Shown: one piece after another, positions 1 to 13,688 of the stretch
Layout: every line of letters begins with the position of its first letter
Numbering within the stretch: the stretch's first letter is position 1
Source of the DNA: Hymenolepis diminuta
Lineage: Eukaryota > Platyhelminthes > Cestoda > Cyclophyllidea > Hymenolepididae
Direction: 5' to 3'
DNA length: 64,000 nucleotides
Assembly (NCBI GenBank): GCA_900708905.1
Contig: CAADRB010000018.1
Span: forward strand, 876,871 to 940,870
Made by a program: the position numbers and the translations under genes
Notes under the pieces: model-generated
What the model was told of the DNA's origin: nothing
What the model saw: only the letters and a program-made list of their open reading frames with translations
Databases searched by the model: none

Positions 1-452
1 GTAATTCTACGAAAACTTGTTGGCCTTATACGCAGGTATAGTTTCATTGATGTGAATCTAAATATAGCTCAATTCCTTATTAAAAATTGAAAGTTTTCCT
101 TACGCATAGATGATCTGGGCAGATACCTATGAAGTTGGGTGCGCTATGAAAAGATGTAACGAAATAGATCCAGAAAATAAGCTTCCAACTTATATGATTT
201 CATGCTGTTATAATCCACAGTAAGTCAATTTTTTACATTCCGTAAAATAATTATTCAAATTTTTATCTTTTCAGAGGAAACTATATCAATAAAAGACCAT
301 ATGAAATAGGTGAAAGATGCAGTGAATGTCCACTGGATTCAGCATGTTATAATGGATTATGCTCCGACACTCCAGTGACGTCTTCTTCGATCAGTTATGA
401 ACATTCAAAATTGATAATTTTCTTATTCTTCATCAAATTTTACTTTGCTTAA
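1..452 (+). CDS. VAL-1: venom-allergen-like CAP-domain protein, 3' part only
   Basis: SCP/TAPS (CAP superfamily) protein, cut by the left edge. Exons 1..35, 110..219 and 275..452; introns are GT-AG, with phases 0 and 2. The first exon ends in CWPYTQ where the family has CGHYTQ, so the conserved histidine is replaced by proline. The second exon starts MIWADTYEVGCAM, matching the usual VVWA...VGCA block, and ends in SCCYNP. The last exon gives GNYINKRPYEIGERCSECP, the Cys-rich hinge typical of trematode VALs, then NGLC and a hydrophobic tail (KLIIFLFFIKFYFA) before TAA. Intron positions match the two complete VAL genes at 2761 and 13689. Family assignment is by motif recognition; the role (secreted or surface host-interaction protein, possibly sterol or lipid binding) is family knowledge. 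The hydrophobic tail suggests a GPI signal or membrane anchor (inference). Confidence 0.82.
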
Positions 453-1529
453 ATGGCCAGAAGTTTGATTCATTAACGCAATTGATGAACTAGTGCAAAT
501 TATTACTGGAATGAACACAACAATTTTGCTCCACCTCGATTAATTCTCTTCTTGTTCTTCATATAAATGTAAATTCTATGACATTTCTGGTGTTAAAATT
601 TGGATTGCAAGACCTTGTAATCGTTTGAACTTAATATAGAGAGATACATTTGCTTGATTTTAAATTTAAAACATAATTTCCTATTCCAATTGGGATTGAT
701 TTTCCTAACACCTATTACAATAATGCAGAATTTCACGTTTCATTTATTTATCCTTATTATATTGTCAAAAATGATGCAACCGAACAACTTCAAATAAAGC
801 TAGAAAATGAGCACATATTTTAGTATGTAATTTGAAAAAAATCGTCAACCTATTATGGTTTTCAAAGCCAATGATATCATAATAAGCAAAATATATTGAA
901 ATATTTATTCCCGTCGCAAAATGCAACTAAACACTGGGCATGAAGAGCTAAACTGTATTAAATAAAGTCTTAACGTTAAACAGAAAATTTGAAAAGTTTT
1001 TTTCAAAAATACATGCTGAGCTCCGTAACGAAGGTTTAAGAAAGTGAATTAAGTTTCGGTTGGAAGTGCTGATTTCCATTGCATCTGATTGAAATATCAT
1101 GATAAAGGTGTAAAACCAGTATATGGTTTGTATTAAATATTTTAAACGTTAAACAAAGATGAATCAATGCTGAAAGTAAAATAAAACAACGATGGATTTT
1201 TACTTTCTAATTAAATGATCGAAACTAGTTTATTAGGTTGTAATTAAAAAGTAATTTTATAAACAAAGAGGAATAAATATCAATTGTTTATATTTCGGCT
1301 TATTTTGCTTAAGAGCTAATATTTATTTTATATATAGATGCACAAAAGTCTGAATATTTATTTTATAAAACAATATAAAAAGATATTGGTAGCAATATTT
1401 GCATACGAAGTAACTTGTTTTAGTAAAAGATTGGCGGAATATGAGTTTACCAAATCAAAGGATACCAAAATGAGAGTATAATTTTCTTAATAATCAAGTC
1501 TAAATTAAACTAAATTAAATTTGAATTGT
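453..1529. other. AT-rich spacer after VAL-1
   Basis: No coding frame or RNA gene recognised. An AATAAA at 793-798 is the first canonical poly(A) signal after VAL-1, about 340 bases past its stop, so the 3' UTR could end near 810-820. The rest is unstructured AT-rich sequence. Confidence 0.5.
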
Positions 1530-1835
1530 CTATTCACCGATGACGCAACTTTTAACATGCGTATTTGAGATGCTCGAATTCACAAGCTTAATGTTCATCG
1601 TGAATGGCCAACCGTCCTGGTTAACTGAAATGAGCAGGAAAAGGTTAGTATCATAAGACAGTGGCTTCAGAATATCTTTGATATAGCTATTTTTAAGCTC
1701 TTTAAACACGGTCAGCTTGGGATTGCCTCTCTTTTGTTTTTCAGCCGATTCTTTTTCTCTTTGTTTAATGTCTTTTGACTTACATTCTATTGTTGCACAA
1801 AACTGAGACACGTTATTAAAAGCAGATAAGTTCAA
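1530..1835 (-). other. Orphan 101-codon open frame, possible coding relic
   Basis: A minus-strand open frame with more balanced composition than the surrounding AT-rich DNA. It has a charged stretch (KQREKESAEKQKRGNPKL) and ends SCVIGE before TAG. The frame has no ATG at its upstream end; it opens with TTG directly after a TAA, and no clear splice acceptor precedes it. I recognise no domain. Upstream sequence (1836-2000, minus) reads as short open pieces broken by stops, so this may be one surviving block of a decayed gene or transposon, or chance. Confidence 0.25.
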
Positions 1836-2712
1836 ATTTTAGATGCTCAATAAGCTGAATTTTGGGATTGTCAGACACGGTTATTCAAATGCGTTGGTTC
1901 CCAGTTCTTTTGCATATGTACCACTAAAGAAGTATAATTTGAATTTTAAAGTCTTCAATATTCAGCTGATCTAGAATGGAAATAAAAAATACTTCGATAT
2001 ATTTAGGATATTTTTGATAAACTGCAATAAATTTTGTTACAATGCAGAAAAAACACGCTGGAAAGTGAACAAATGAAAATTGTAAAGAAATGCTAAAAAA
2101 TATATTTCAAATATTCAAATACTCTATTCTTTAAATGAGAAAACATTTAGTGAACAAGGATTAATATATTAATCTGTAAAACACGGATCATAAATTCTAA
2201 ATCTGTTCATAATTGCAAAAACACACTTCGTATTTCATTAGCTTGGAAATCATATAATGTGATTCGATTTGTTTATAATCCAAGCACGATTTCGTATTTA
2301 ACAAGACAGGCATTATGCTTTCGAACATTTTAACAGAGTTACTTACCCAGTGGCCTGCATAGAGTGCGATGTTAAGCCGTTATCTAAAATAAATCATAAA
2401 ATCTAATAAACATCCTTTCGAACTCCAATTTATTTTTCAACGTTTTATATTCTTTGAAATAATACGCCTCTTGGAATTTATAAACGTTTGATTTTATATT
2501 TTATTTAATACGTGTTTAATTTAATTCATTTGCTGAATACCTCGATTATAATAAATTAAACGAATGTTCCTCTCGTGAGCTGACTGTTTTATTAAAATAT
2601 AAGCCTTTGCTCAACAATTATTATGAAAAATTTAGATTTATGATGATTATACGAAAGTCTATTTCATTATATTTCATTCTATTTTCATTATATGAATGGA
2701 AATTTTGATACC
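1836..2712. other. Intergenic, nothing recognised
   Basis: AT-rich spacer between VAL-1 and VAL-2 with no convincing gene, RNA or repeat. Confidence 0.5.
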
Positions 2713-2757
2713 TTTTTATATATCTAGAGGAATTTATCGTGCTTTTTTTATTCAGAG
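2713..2757 (+). promoter_or_regulatory. TATA-like box and YAG upstream of the VAL-2 start
   Basis: A TTTTTATATATCTA stretch lies about 40 bases before the VAL-2 ATG. It is followed by a pyrimidine run ending in CAG (tttattcag) four bases before the start codon. This could be a TATA box with an initiator, or a 3' splice site for a spliced leader or a 5' UTR intron. Sequence alone cannot separate these. Confidence 0.4.
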
Positions 2758-2760
2758 AAG

Positions 2761-3740
2761 ATGAAAGCATTTATATTGCTACTGACAGTAATAAATTGTG
2801 CAATCTCCGATATTCCGTCTCAAGATGAACGCAACGAACTACTTGAATGCCATAACAGAAAGCGTGCTAGTGTTCAACCGACTAGCTCAAATATGCTGAA
2901 GTTGGTATAATCATACAGCATATTGCATAATTTGAAATACTCATATTTTTAAATTCTTATGAATGTGTTTAATTTATTCAAGCAATATAGTAAGGAATTA
3001 GAAGGAAGGGCAGGGTTCTGGGCATCAAGATGCAAAGTAACTTATCCCAATGTAAAAAAATATCCTGAATGTGCTAAATTCGGCATAAATATGGCAATAT
3101 ATGCTGGAAACTCATCAAATTTCAAAGATATTGTTGAATACTGGTGGAGTGAAGTTATTAATTACAATTTTGTGAACAACACATGTGCTACTTCTAAAAG
3201 TTGTGCAAACTATTTACAGGTAAAGAGATCAATACTGCAAAATAAATTAAATTTTTTTGTTCTTTTTAAGTTCTGCCTTAAAATCTTTTGTAGCTTGTAT
3301 GTGCAGAAACTTCAGAACTTGGTTGCGCCAAACAAAGGTGTGACGGAATTCTTCCAATGACTAAACAGCCGACATTTTTATTTGTTTGCCTATATAGCAG
3401 AAGGTGAGTCATATATTTTTGAAACTAAATTTTCACTTCTTTCACTTCTTATTCCTTTAATTTAAACAGAACTTATCGAAGAGAAAGACCATACAAGCAT
3501 GGACCAAGTTGCAGTGATTGTCCACTTAATACAGTTTGCACTAATAATCTGTGTTCAACTTCAAAGCGTGATGTTGAATTTGAAGGTGTAGCGTGCGCAA
3601 GTTTCCCTAATTCCTCCACATTATCTTTAAAATTTTCATATACAGTAATGTTTTTATCTACTCTACTTAACAAAATATCTCTAAATTTTTGTTTTATCGT
3701 TTTTTCCATCAATTCTTGTCCCAAAACATCCACATGTTGA
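2761..3740 (+). CDS. VAL-2: venom-allergen-like CAP-domain protein lacking the CGHYTQ histidine
   Basis: SCP/TAPS family, 253 residues. Exons 2761..2904, 2983..3219, 3294..3403 and 3470..3740; intron phases 0, 0, 2. The start is followed by a signal peptide (MKAFILLLTVINCAIS), with likely cleavage near residue 16. CAP landmarks: ECHNRKR near residues 29-35 (His31 kept), W..E in WWSEV, then CANYLQ at 122-127 where CGHYTQ is expected, so the second cavity histidine is Asn. The next block reads LVCAETSELGCA, with Cys for the usual Trp. The Cys-rich hinge follows (CSDCPLNTVCTNNLC), then about 55 residues with a hydrophobic core (TVMFLSTLL...FCFIVFSI) and a C-terminal Cys. No Ser/Thr repeat is present. 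All exons are open and splice sites are good, so it looks functional but divergent. A secreted or membrane-anchored role is inferred from the family and the two hydrophobic ends. Confidence 0.82.
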
Positions 3741-3797
3741 TAATGAACAATGTGAGTTCAGCCAAAATGCTATGAATGATCTTTGCTTGAAGTATTA

Positions 3798-3803
3798 AAT
3801 AAA
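3798..3803 (+). terminator. Poly(A) signal of VAL-2
   Basis: AATAAA 58 bases after the VAL-2 stop codon, a normal distance for a short 3' UTR. Confidence 0.6.
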
Positions 3804-3809
3804 TGTTAA

Positions 3810-6800
3810 TGCTTTAAATATACATTTCCTTCGATCACTTTTACAGATTTTCTCAAATATCGCTTTGCAATGTGAGTTTAATCCGCTAATATAAGTGACA
3901 AAGCAGTTCGTATATTGCCAAAATAACTTCAAAGTTCAGGCCCCATTCTGCTTATTTCCCATTGAAATATTCTGTTTCAATCAACTAAATGTGCTACAAT
4001 ATGAAAACGCTTGCTCATATTTTACTTTGTAATACACTCCAGTAATACAGTGACATAATTAGGATATGGCTGAAGGTATACCAGTAAATTTTATTATGAG
4101 GCGTCATTTTGGCCAAACTGTCTGTACTTTACTCCAAGTAACAAAAATTCATTAGTATGCAATGTTATAATTTTTAATTTTTCTTTTCCGTTTGTTAAGT
4201 CGATGCCATGGGAGCAAATGTCTTGATTCATAGCTTAAATTCATAAAACTGTTCGTATTTTTCTTCAGCAAAAGAATATTGAATCAATGGAATTCTCAAA
4301 CTTTTCATTATTTAATGAAGAGTTCATTTTTGTAAATTTGTCCCCATGACTTCACTTTAATTTTCAACTCAAAGCAAAAAGTTGTAAGATAAGTAAATTC
4401 TTTACAAATTTATAGAATAAATACAAGAAATTTATGGCAGATTTGAATATTAAAGTTAATCATGCGAAACCTTTTCAGTTATAGATAAAAATAATGAATA
4501 ATAATGCTCATTAGATAATATTTTCTTGAAAAAAACAATGCCAGATTATATCGCACATTACAATAACATTTAAGGCATTTATCGATGCCTAAGGGTAAAT
4601 TTTATCTTAAAGTCACGTAGTTCAGTCAAATAAAAGTGAGAAAATTGTATTCAATTCCATAGATCTTTTGACATTATAAATTAACGTATTTGGTGCAGCA
4701 GTATTTTTATATCATAAAAAGACTGACATACGCAGAGAAAAATGCCGGGTAAATAGGCAGTAAAAATTATAAAAATGTTACTTGACATTTATCCAGGCAC
4801 TGAATTAGCAGATGTTTTCATCACAAAAATTGTAAAAACTTTAAAATTATCAAGTATTGAACTTGTAGCATTAAGAAAAGTAAACATCATAAAAGGAAAC
4901 TTATAAACATGATTACATTTACTTGATGAGAAGTATCAAGTTTAAAATTTTGACAGCCGCCAAATTAGAGCTCATTGAATTTTGAATGAATTTTATGCCA
5001 GTCATATGGAAAACAAGGACATAATTTCTACAGTCTTGCAACTGAAAACTCCATATCTCTTAAAAAGGAAAAGTTGAGGGATATTTGATAAGAGTAAAAA
5101 TGTTTTAATGACAGGTTTTAACTAAATTTCGGAAATAATGTCTAGGTGGTTATAAACTTGTCCAGAAAAATTGATACTATTGTAGTACTAAAACGATTTC
5201 TGTCTCTGAATATGTAAAATGTTGCATAAAAGCTTCTATTTGTTTCTGGCTATGCAAAGTGATTTTTATTCAAGCAGCTGGCCGGATTTTTAATTAATCA
5301 ATTGGCCGAATCTAAGCATCAATGTCAGGATCCTGTATGGTGCAACGAAATTTGTCATTAATATAAGAAACCGACATTCTGTTGGGTCCCAAGTTTATAT
5401 AACCTATGAACCATTCATGCTTTGAATTTTATTCTCGATTCCCTATTTCTATATTACTACTTATGTAATCATCTGACATTATTTGTTTTTAAATTTTTTT
5501 CCCTTTTTAATATGGATTATTTTTAATTTAATCGAGATTCTTTTAAACAATGTGTAATATGTAACCTGGTTGAATTATAAGTATTTTTTAGTGAATAGTA
5601 TCCTCTCTAGCTAGTAATATTTCTTTCAAGTGAGATTCGACTCAGAAGTAAAATATGTTCAAGTTTAAATCGGAAATTACCCATGATGACAGGAACAAGG
5701 TTTGAAGATAAATCTTTTGCATTGTATAAAATCTTCTACTTTCTTAATTAATATACCATGACTCTTTTGAGATGTGCAGCAAGAAAACGAATTCAATTAG
5801 CCGAAGTGTAATTTAATGTATCCGTTTGAACCAACTTTAATGAAACAGGTCATTAGAACGCCTTTGTAAAGAATAAAAAGAAAATAGCGACGGTAAGGAA
5901 AACTATTAATAAGTTGTATGCATATACCACTTTTCAAATGCAAAGATAAATAATCGTTCTACTTTAAATATTATTTATTTCCGTGCATTGCTCCATTATG
6001 TGATATAAGGTTTGTATAGAACAGAAAATTGAAACTGAAATAAAATGCCCTCAGTTTTACGGTAACAAATAAGCGATATACCCATAATCTTGCTTATTAT
6101 AATTATTTATATCAAATAATAAAATAAAATAAGATTATTTTGAACAAGCTGAGTAAAATTCAATTCATGATATTGCGAAGAAAGAAATAGTGAACAATCT
6201 AAAGTGTTTATAATTATTTCACGATTTAAGGCATATTCGAATAATTCTAATCATGAGCTAAATATCAAAGGAAGTCACCTTGAAACTCTGACTTTATCCT
6301 CAATAACATTTCAAACTCCTCTAATTCATCATTTTCAACTTAGAGTTAACTGATTTTGTTTGCCTTCCCAAAGTTTAAGATTATGATTTTTGCATTAATG
6401 TGGATCAAAATAATAGTGATCTTTAATAAATAATGTACATTTTAGATTAATCTTGACTATACAATGGAATCCTAGTTAATAAAATTAGCAAAATCAGCAA
6501 TGTCTGCAAATTGCTTTGAAATATTTCTTCGTCCTGTCAGCGAAATGTCAGCACGTTACATTTTTATTTCTAAAATGCAATTTTAATGTCAAAATTTACA
6601 ATATTCAGACGTATTTCATGCACGATTTTGATTAAAAATAATATCCTTATCTGAAAATTTTATATTTGCATATTTAATAATGAATTGAATTTGGAAACGA
6701 AATGAAATACATCCATCAAATTTCAACAAATTTTACTATAAAAAATACATGGCATCTGGTTGTCATCCTAACTGAAATATATAAAACATTAATTAACATT

Positions 6801-9800
6801 TTGACTTCATAATTTTGACAAATAAAATTTAAACAAACCTCAAATTTTTATTATAAAATTTACCTTGCTAAGTGGTGTTTTTTATTAATAATATGCGTCA
6901 GTACTAATCAATAAATTATCTGCTAAATTGTCTGATTTATAATAAATTTCAATGAAAGTTATTATATTTGTGACATTTTTTTAAACACAGTGCTAATGCT
7001 GGCAGTAGTTTTAGCTCCATTCATATCGAGACTTGCTTCCATTTGACTCAGGATGGTAGAAAAGCTAAGATCTAATTCCACAATAATATGCAAGCAAACC
7101 TTATTCCTTTAACATCAAACATGCATATATTGCCATACCTTTGTTACTTATTGTCTAACGAATATCATATTATGAGAATAGATTTTAATATATGTATATA
7201 TATATAGATGAAGGGGCGGATTATTTTTTAATTCCTTAGTAGCATTTCAATTAAAATGGTCATTCAGACAAAAAGCTACTTTGGTGAAGTTCACTATATT
7301 GACCTTCCTTCACAATTGCTCTAATAAGTTTACATCAGCTTATCAACTTTATTTAACTGTTTTAACTGACTGAGATAACATATTGAAGTATTGCAATACA
7401 AACAGAAGTACTTGGTCCTTATAAAGCTAAACCATGATACAAAATAATTTTATAGTTTCATAAAGACAATTTTGCTTAAACACGGATTGACAAGTGAGAA
7501 AAAAGATCGACGCAAAAGTTAAATCTTTCTAATATATTGTACCCTTTAAGTGCATTTTAAAGTACAAAATAATTTTAAATCTGTTCATATTGAGTTTATT
7601 ATTTAAAAATTAATTTTTCCTACTTCAGAAAAAAGCGAAGCTTTTAATTTCAATTACTCGACTTTTCGATTCTGCCTTAGGCACTCATAACGAGCACAAA
7701 ATTATGTTCCAAAAGGTTTATGGCGGTAAAATCGATTTCATTTCTTTATCTCTATAATTTTAAATTTTTCAGAAATATGACCTTTGACTAGAGTAACTGG
7801 TGTTGAAGTGGAATAAATATATAATTAAATTGTTGTGTTTGCAGTTCTCATATTTGCTATGCTGTTATTTTGATTCTCTTCTGAAGGAAAACTAAAGGCG
7901 TCATTATATTTTAAATATCGTAATATTAGCTAACTGGAATGGCTAAATTTGGAAAATAACTCTTTTTCCAAATATCACTATGAAATTATAATGGGCATTA
8001 TTTGTAGCGAAAATGGAATTAAGTAAGGAAAATAATTAAGCATTTCAGGCAGAATCCAGAAACCTGCGATAAACATACATTTTGCTTCGAAAAAAATGTA
8101 CAAAATTTTTAATATTAAGTTAAAATAATTTAAAATTATTTAAATAATAATGTGATATATACAAATAATGGGGACAGACATAGGAAAAAAATATTAGAAA
8201 ATTTGAAGTTTTAAAGTTTTAGATGCGAAAGTAATTTAATTTCTGGCTGCCATCTTTCCATTGTGTGAAAATAACCAACTGGATGAACAGTTACAATATA
8301 AAATTTAAGCAATTAGAAAAAATTTGTTCTTATAACTCGAAATGTTTGTCAACCACATGTTTGCTATAACTTTAATATGAGTCAATAAGTATCTCTAAGG
8401 AGTATTTTGCCGATCCAACTATTAAAAGAAAAAACGAATCAAAGCTGCCAAGTTGATGCTTTCTGGCTAACAGAAATCGGTCAATAAGCACAGAATATCG
8501 TAGACGAGCGTTTGTCTCAAGTCATGAAATGAATCAGGAAATTTGAATTTTGATACCTGAGCTACCCATTTAGTAAATGCCATGTAACTAGAATGAAAAA
8601 TGGTGAATGAAGCTAGACTCTTTGATAGCTTTACTTTGCTTACAGAATTTTTTCCCTTCTCTTCATCATTTATAAATTTTTCAAACCATTTGAGTTACTT
8701 CCTGCGCTTAAAACGGCCAACTTTTGTATTTATGAAACTAAAAATAATAATAAATATTATAATATAAAATGTTTGAAGGCATTTATGAAATTAGCCTTTG
8801 AAAAAATAACTTTTTCTCCAATGATGTCTTGAATCAATGAAACGACTTCGTATTAGTGTATCTATTACAAGTATTTTGCAGCTGAATTCAGAAAATATCC
8901 CATGATATTATATGAAAATAATGTTTTTCGAAATATTTGGTCAAAAATAAATTGCTGTTTACTCTTCATCGATAAATGATTTTGATTATTCCATTTACTT
9001 ATATTAATGAGACATCAAGTTTACAAAACGCATTAAAATAACACAATCATGCATTACGAGATTTATTCAAAAATAGTAAAAAATTCCTTCCTTTTATCTT
9101 AGAAACTAATCAATTGAGTACATTTAAAATCCCACTAAAAAGTTTGAATTCCGTCAAAAAAGAACCGAGCAATTTTAATAATATTGGGGAAGTATGAATA
9201 TGGAATTAAAGAGTGGACCTTTTTAGAAAAAGTCATTTGAAAAATATCATCTTAAAAAATTTAGCTTATTTATAGCAATGATACTGAGAATATAGATTTG
9301 TTTAAGCTAAGATAAAGGAGCCCGGCCATTTATTTTATATATGCCAATAATGCAAAGTGGTCAATTTGAAATAATCAATGCAAACTACACATCTTGTTGT
9401 CCAGGTGTTTAATTAGTAATTTGATTCAACAGAAGCGTATCAATTTTTTGCACAATTTCACCACTGAAACTGAAATCACGGATAAAATTTCAACTAATAC
9501 GACACGCACTTATTAAACCTTACGTCTTTGTTATGTTTTTGATGTCTTTCTCGATATAAGAAAGTCTATTTATTGATTATTTAGATGCTCGAACTATTAG
9601 TTAAGCAAAAATAGCGAATAGATCAACTTTCAATTATTATATTTTCAATATTTTTACAATTTTACATATTCATGTTTAATAAATTAGCATTAAAAAACCA
9701 AATTTTTCCTTTTGTTTGGGCTCAATGCTTTATGTCTTCTAAACAGCCAAAATGGCTTAACTTTCAACACATTAGTTCGAGGAATTATTTTTTATTCTAA

Positions 9801-12800
9801 ATATCGCTACTAACAAATATAAGTAATAATTTAATCAGGTTGGTAATTAAATGTAGATTAAGGAGAATTGATGCCGTATTGTTTATATTGGAAAACATAA
9901 TTTTCATTGTCGTAATCACATATTGAGCACCATCGTTATTAATTCACCTCGACGATAATTATTGGCAACATTTTTTTATTGAAGGCGAATGTTAAAAAGT
10001 GTTTTGGAAAGAGTTTAGTATTATAATAGATAGCGAAAATAAGAGGAATCAAACGGTTTTAATTGATTAGATAAGAAAGTTACTAGCTGAAAATTGTTTC
10101 ACGATACATTTTGCCAGCTTACAAGTGGATTTACGATTATTTGAAAGAATAATTATGCATAATAAGTTTTCAACTTTTAACACATCCTGAAATTTTATGC
10201 AGTTAAATGGCGGTTTTGATTTATTTAGTAAATAAACTGTGAAATGGTATGAAACAAGATTTTTAAGAATATTTAGAAATAGCGTTATGGATTTTTAAAA
10301 AAGTGGAAATTTTTCCTCAATGACAACATTAATGATCCTCACTTAATTTTTTACAGTAGAATTTGTCTATGTGGCCTAGATTCAACCATGTCATTAATAT
10401 TAATAATAAGGAAAAGAACAAGTGTTATTGATTAATAATATAGAATTTTTAAATATGACGTTCAAAATAGAGTCCTCTAATAAAATGAAATCTTTAATCA
10501 AATTTTAATGAATCTATATCTCCAAGAAAGTCTTAATTCATTTTTAAGTAGCAAAGACCCAAGCTTTAATCAGCTAAATCTTTTAGAGACAATAGAACTA
10601 ATTTGACGTAAACAGGAATCAAAAATAAGTTGACACTGAATTGTGTTTTCTAATTTTTTTGCGTTTTTGAAATTTAACGTATGGTATATTGTCATTGTTA
10701 CAGCGTACATTTTCGCTTAACGACTACATCGATGAAATGAATTAGGTGAAAGGATACATAACTTTCAAATATAAAATATATAAATAGTTTCACGCCATTT
10801 TAAGTATTTGATTTTATATTCTTCGACTTAATTTCGTTCTTGGTATTAGCTTTGATTGCATCTTTATGAAAGAAGCATTAATAGAAACACTTCTATTGCA
10901 TCTTTTGCTTTCAATATTTTACTTAACTACTGTTCGAGCAGTATGCATTGTTACTTTCTCGGTATTGTTAAGATTTTGAACACGAAATTTATTGTTTATT
11001 GATCATCTTACTTAACTTCGTGATTGGGTATTCCGCCTTAGCATTCCACAACCAAAATCAGGCTTATGAAATGTAAAATATTTCTCATATAAGAATATCT
11101 CATTGGCGTGCCTGATTAATAAATCATCTCAGATATTTCCTATTCTAGCATAAATGTTTTTGCTATTCCACAGGCGATTTTGTTGATGACAATATGGTGG
11201 GTTATAAAATTCCGTTTCATCCAAAGCAAAAAAGCCACGATGATCTTGTTCAATTTTCTAAAATCCCACGTTATTACAACGTTACACATTGTACTTTTGA
11301 TCACTAAATATCACGAACAAGAAGCCTTTCTCCAATGCAAATAATAATCCATAAAATTGAAAAATCAAAAATCAAATGAAGCAGAACTTTCTCTTTACTA
11401 TGATTAGCGTAACAAATTCCAGTATCATTTCGATCCTCTTCATCTTTTCCTTTTCAAATTTCCATTGCGCTCGCCCACTGGAAATGAGCATAACTATGCC
11501 CATCTTTGATGTATTAAAATATACCGAATGGATAATAAAACATCGTTAATCTGTTTTTTGTGTTTCATTTAATAAAAATAATTGTCTGTAAGTTTTTATT
11601 CCAATAGACAAGCAGTAAGTAAAAAACCTGATAAATTGAATAATCGTAAGCTACTTAACTCCAAGTTATATTAAAATCTTTTTAAATAACACTTTGATGC
11701 GCCATACTGTTTCTTATTTTTTCTTAAATTTGAAAAAAACAATAAATGCGCTCATTTATATATCTTTATCCTAATGTTATGATAATTGCAATGCACTCTC
11801 TATTTTGCCTCAATTTTTATTGACTTTTTATTACATAACTTTGCACATCAAATATAACTATTTGAAACTGGATCACAGAAAAGAAAACTTTAAAGACCCT
11901 CGCTTTAAAAACTGACCGTTTGATTGTAATATAATTAACATAAATCAATGTAAATGGCTGCATGTATAAAGCAAACTGTATTTGAAGAAGAAACGCTGTT
12001 GTGCATCGGTTGTTACGTATATAAATTTGTAGACTGACTAAAAAAATTAATTTTGTCATTATTTTCAGGTTACTACAGTCAGTGTACAATAAGGAAGACA
12101 TGTATTCAAATATTTGTTGTGGTTTAAGCAAAATTCTTAGCAAAAATAAACATGATCTAAAAGTCGCTTAATATTAAAACATTTTTCTCTGATAATCAAT
12201 TATTCTCACGGCTTTCCCTTGAGTGAAATTATGTGAGCCTCGTTATGTCAGATTCATGTAATCTAGAAATATGTAGTTAAATTAGTATTTATATAGTAAC
12301 TTCATTTACTTTTCTTATTTTAGTTCTTTAATTTTGGCCTTCTTTCAGAATTTGATCTTAACGTTAAGTGTTATCTTATTAGATTACTGTGTATAATAAA
12401 TTCTCCATTTTGTGTTGTATGTAATTAATTTTGTTCATTATGCTAAACATCCTATGGTGTAATCAATTTCACAATACTAATTATCACAAATGTGGCTAAA
12501 GCTTAGACGCAGTAGTTGCTTTTCTTTAGTTGCTAACAGAGTTCATCAAAATTTTCCTCGTCAGATCTAGGGAAAAAGTTGGGTCCTATCCCATTATTTA
12601 ACACATTCATGTGCTATCCAAGTCTTCGGAGTTTGTTTCATATTCTTTAAAACTGATATGTCCGATACTACTGACAAAGAGTTTTGGAAGGAAGCATACT
12701 AAATATTTTGAATTACTCCAGCCTTCAAGGTCAGTATTCTAGCATCATGAAATTTTCCCTCCATTACTGAATGTGCACAAACAAGATAAACTATGGATTC

Positions 12801-13610
12801 ATCCACGCAGTCAGAATTTGGTCAACTTGTTTAAAAGCGACATTGTATCCTTAATGTTTTTGTTCGAATGCATTTATTCAAGATAATGTATGTAAAGTGC
12901 TTTCTTTCTATACAAAATGAAATGTATTTATAATTGGCTCTTGAATCTAATGACTTAATTTAGGTCAACCGTAATAACAAGAAGATTGAGGTAAATGACG
13001 TACGCATTTTGAAGCGAAAAAATTTGTACTCACCGATTTTAAATGTCCTCTTTAGCTTTGCATTAAGATCTACTTTCTCCGTTATTTAATTTGTTCCTCT
13101 CTGATTAAAAACACAAGTAAGTTAAAACCTTATTTAAAATGTAATCGAATATTTCAGCTGACCTTAGCTTTTTGTCGACATAACATAGTAAGGGCCAATA
13201 AAAAGTCAATCAATTTTTATCCCAAACTTAAGCATATGGAATGTTATAAACTTACTGTGCGGTATAACTAATCCAGTGTTTTGATAGCCTAAACAGTGGC
13301 TAATGTATGATTTGGATTTCAATTTCAATAGGTCCCTGTTTTTGAAAAAAGGCATTGAACAAATGAAAATGTATAAAGTTTTGCTGGTAAAATAGGCAGT
13401 CTCCACGGATTAATTCAATTCAAGTTACATTAGTGTGCCGATAACATATGCTTTTAAGCATTTTAACCTCTGAATATTTTACATATTTGTAATTTATTGA
13501 ACTGAAGTGAAATATATAAAAATTTTGCAGGAAACACCGCTTTCACACATTTCTTACTTTCAAACTAGGTATCTTTCGTGTATTAAACTCGTAAACAAAT
13601 TTAAAATTAT
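3810..13610. other. Gene-poor AT-rich spacer, about 10 kb
   Basis: No supported gene. Open frames here, such as one of 108 codons at 11817-12143 on the minus strand, are rich in Ile, Phe, Lys and Asn codons expected from AT-rich noncoding DNA and show no domain. A short TA-repeat lies at 7193-7207. No intact transposon or RNA gene was seen. Confidence 0.5.
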
Positions 13611-13619
13611 TTAAGGTAT

Positions 13620-13629
13620 TTTATTTATT
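13620..13629 (-). terminator. Overlapping poly(A) signals of VAL-3
   Basis: Two overlapping AATAAA motifs on the minus strand about 60 bases beyond the VAL-3 stop codon. Confidence 0.6.
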
Positions 13630-13688
13630 ATTTGCTTATCTGATTACAAGTATATCAAATGTTATAAAATGAAGACGGGACTTAAACT

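Noticed and set aside
3473..3733. 86-codon minus-strand frame over VAL-2 exon 4
   Set aside because: Antisense shadow of a well-supported exon with hinge cysteines and matching intron phase.
11817..12143. 108-codon minus-strand frame
   Set aside because: Residue use mirrors AT-rich noncoding DNA, with no motif, splice context or homologue recognised.
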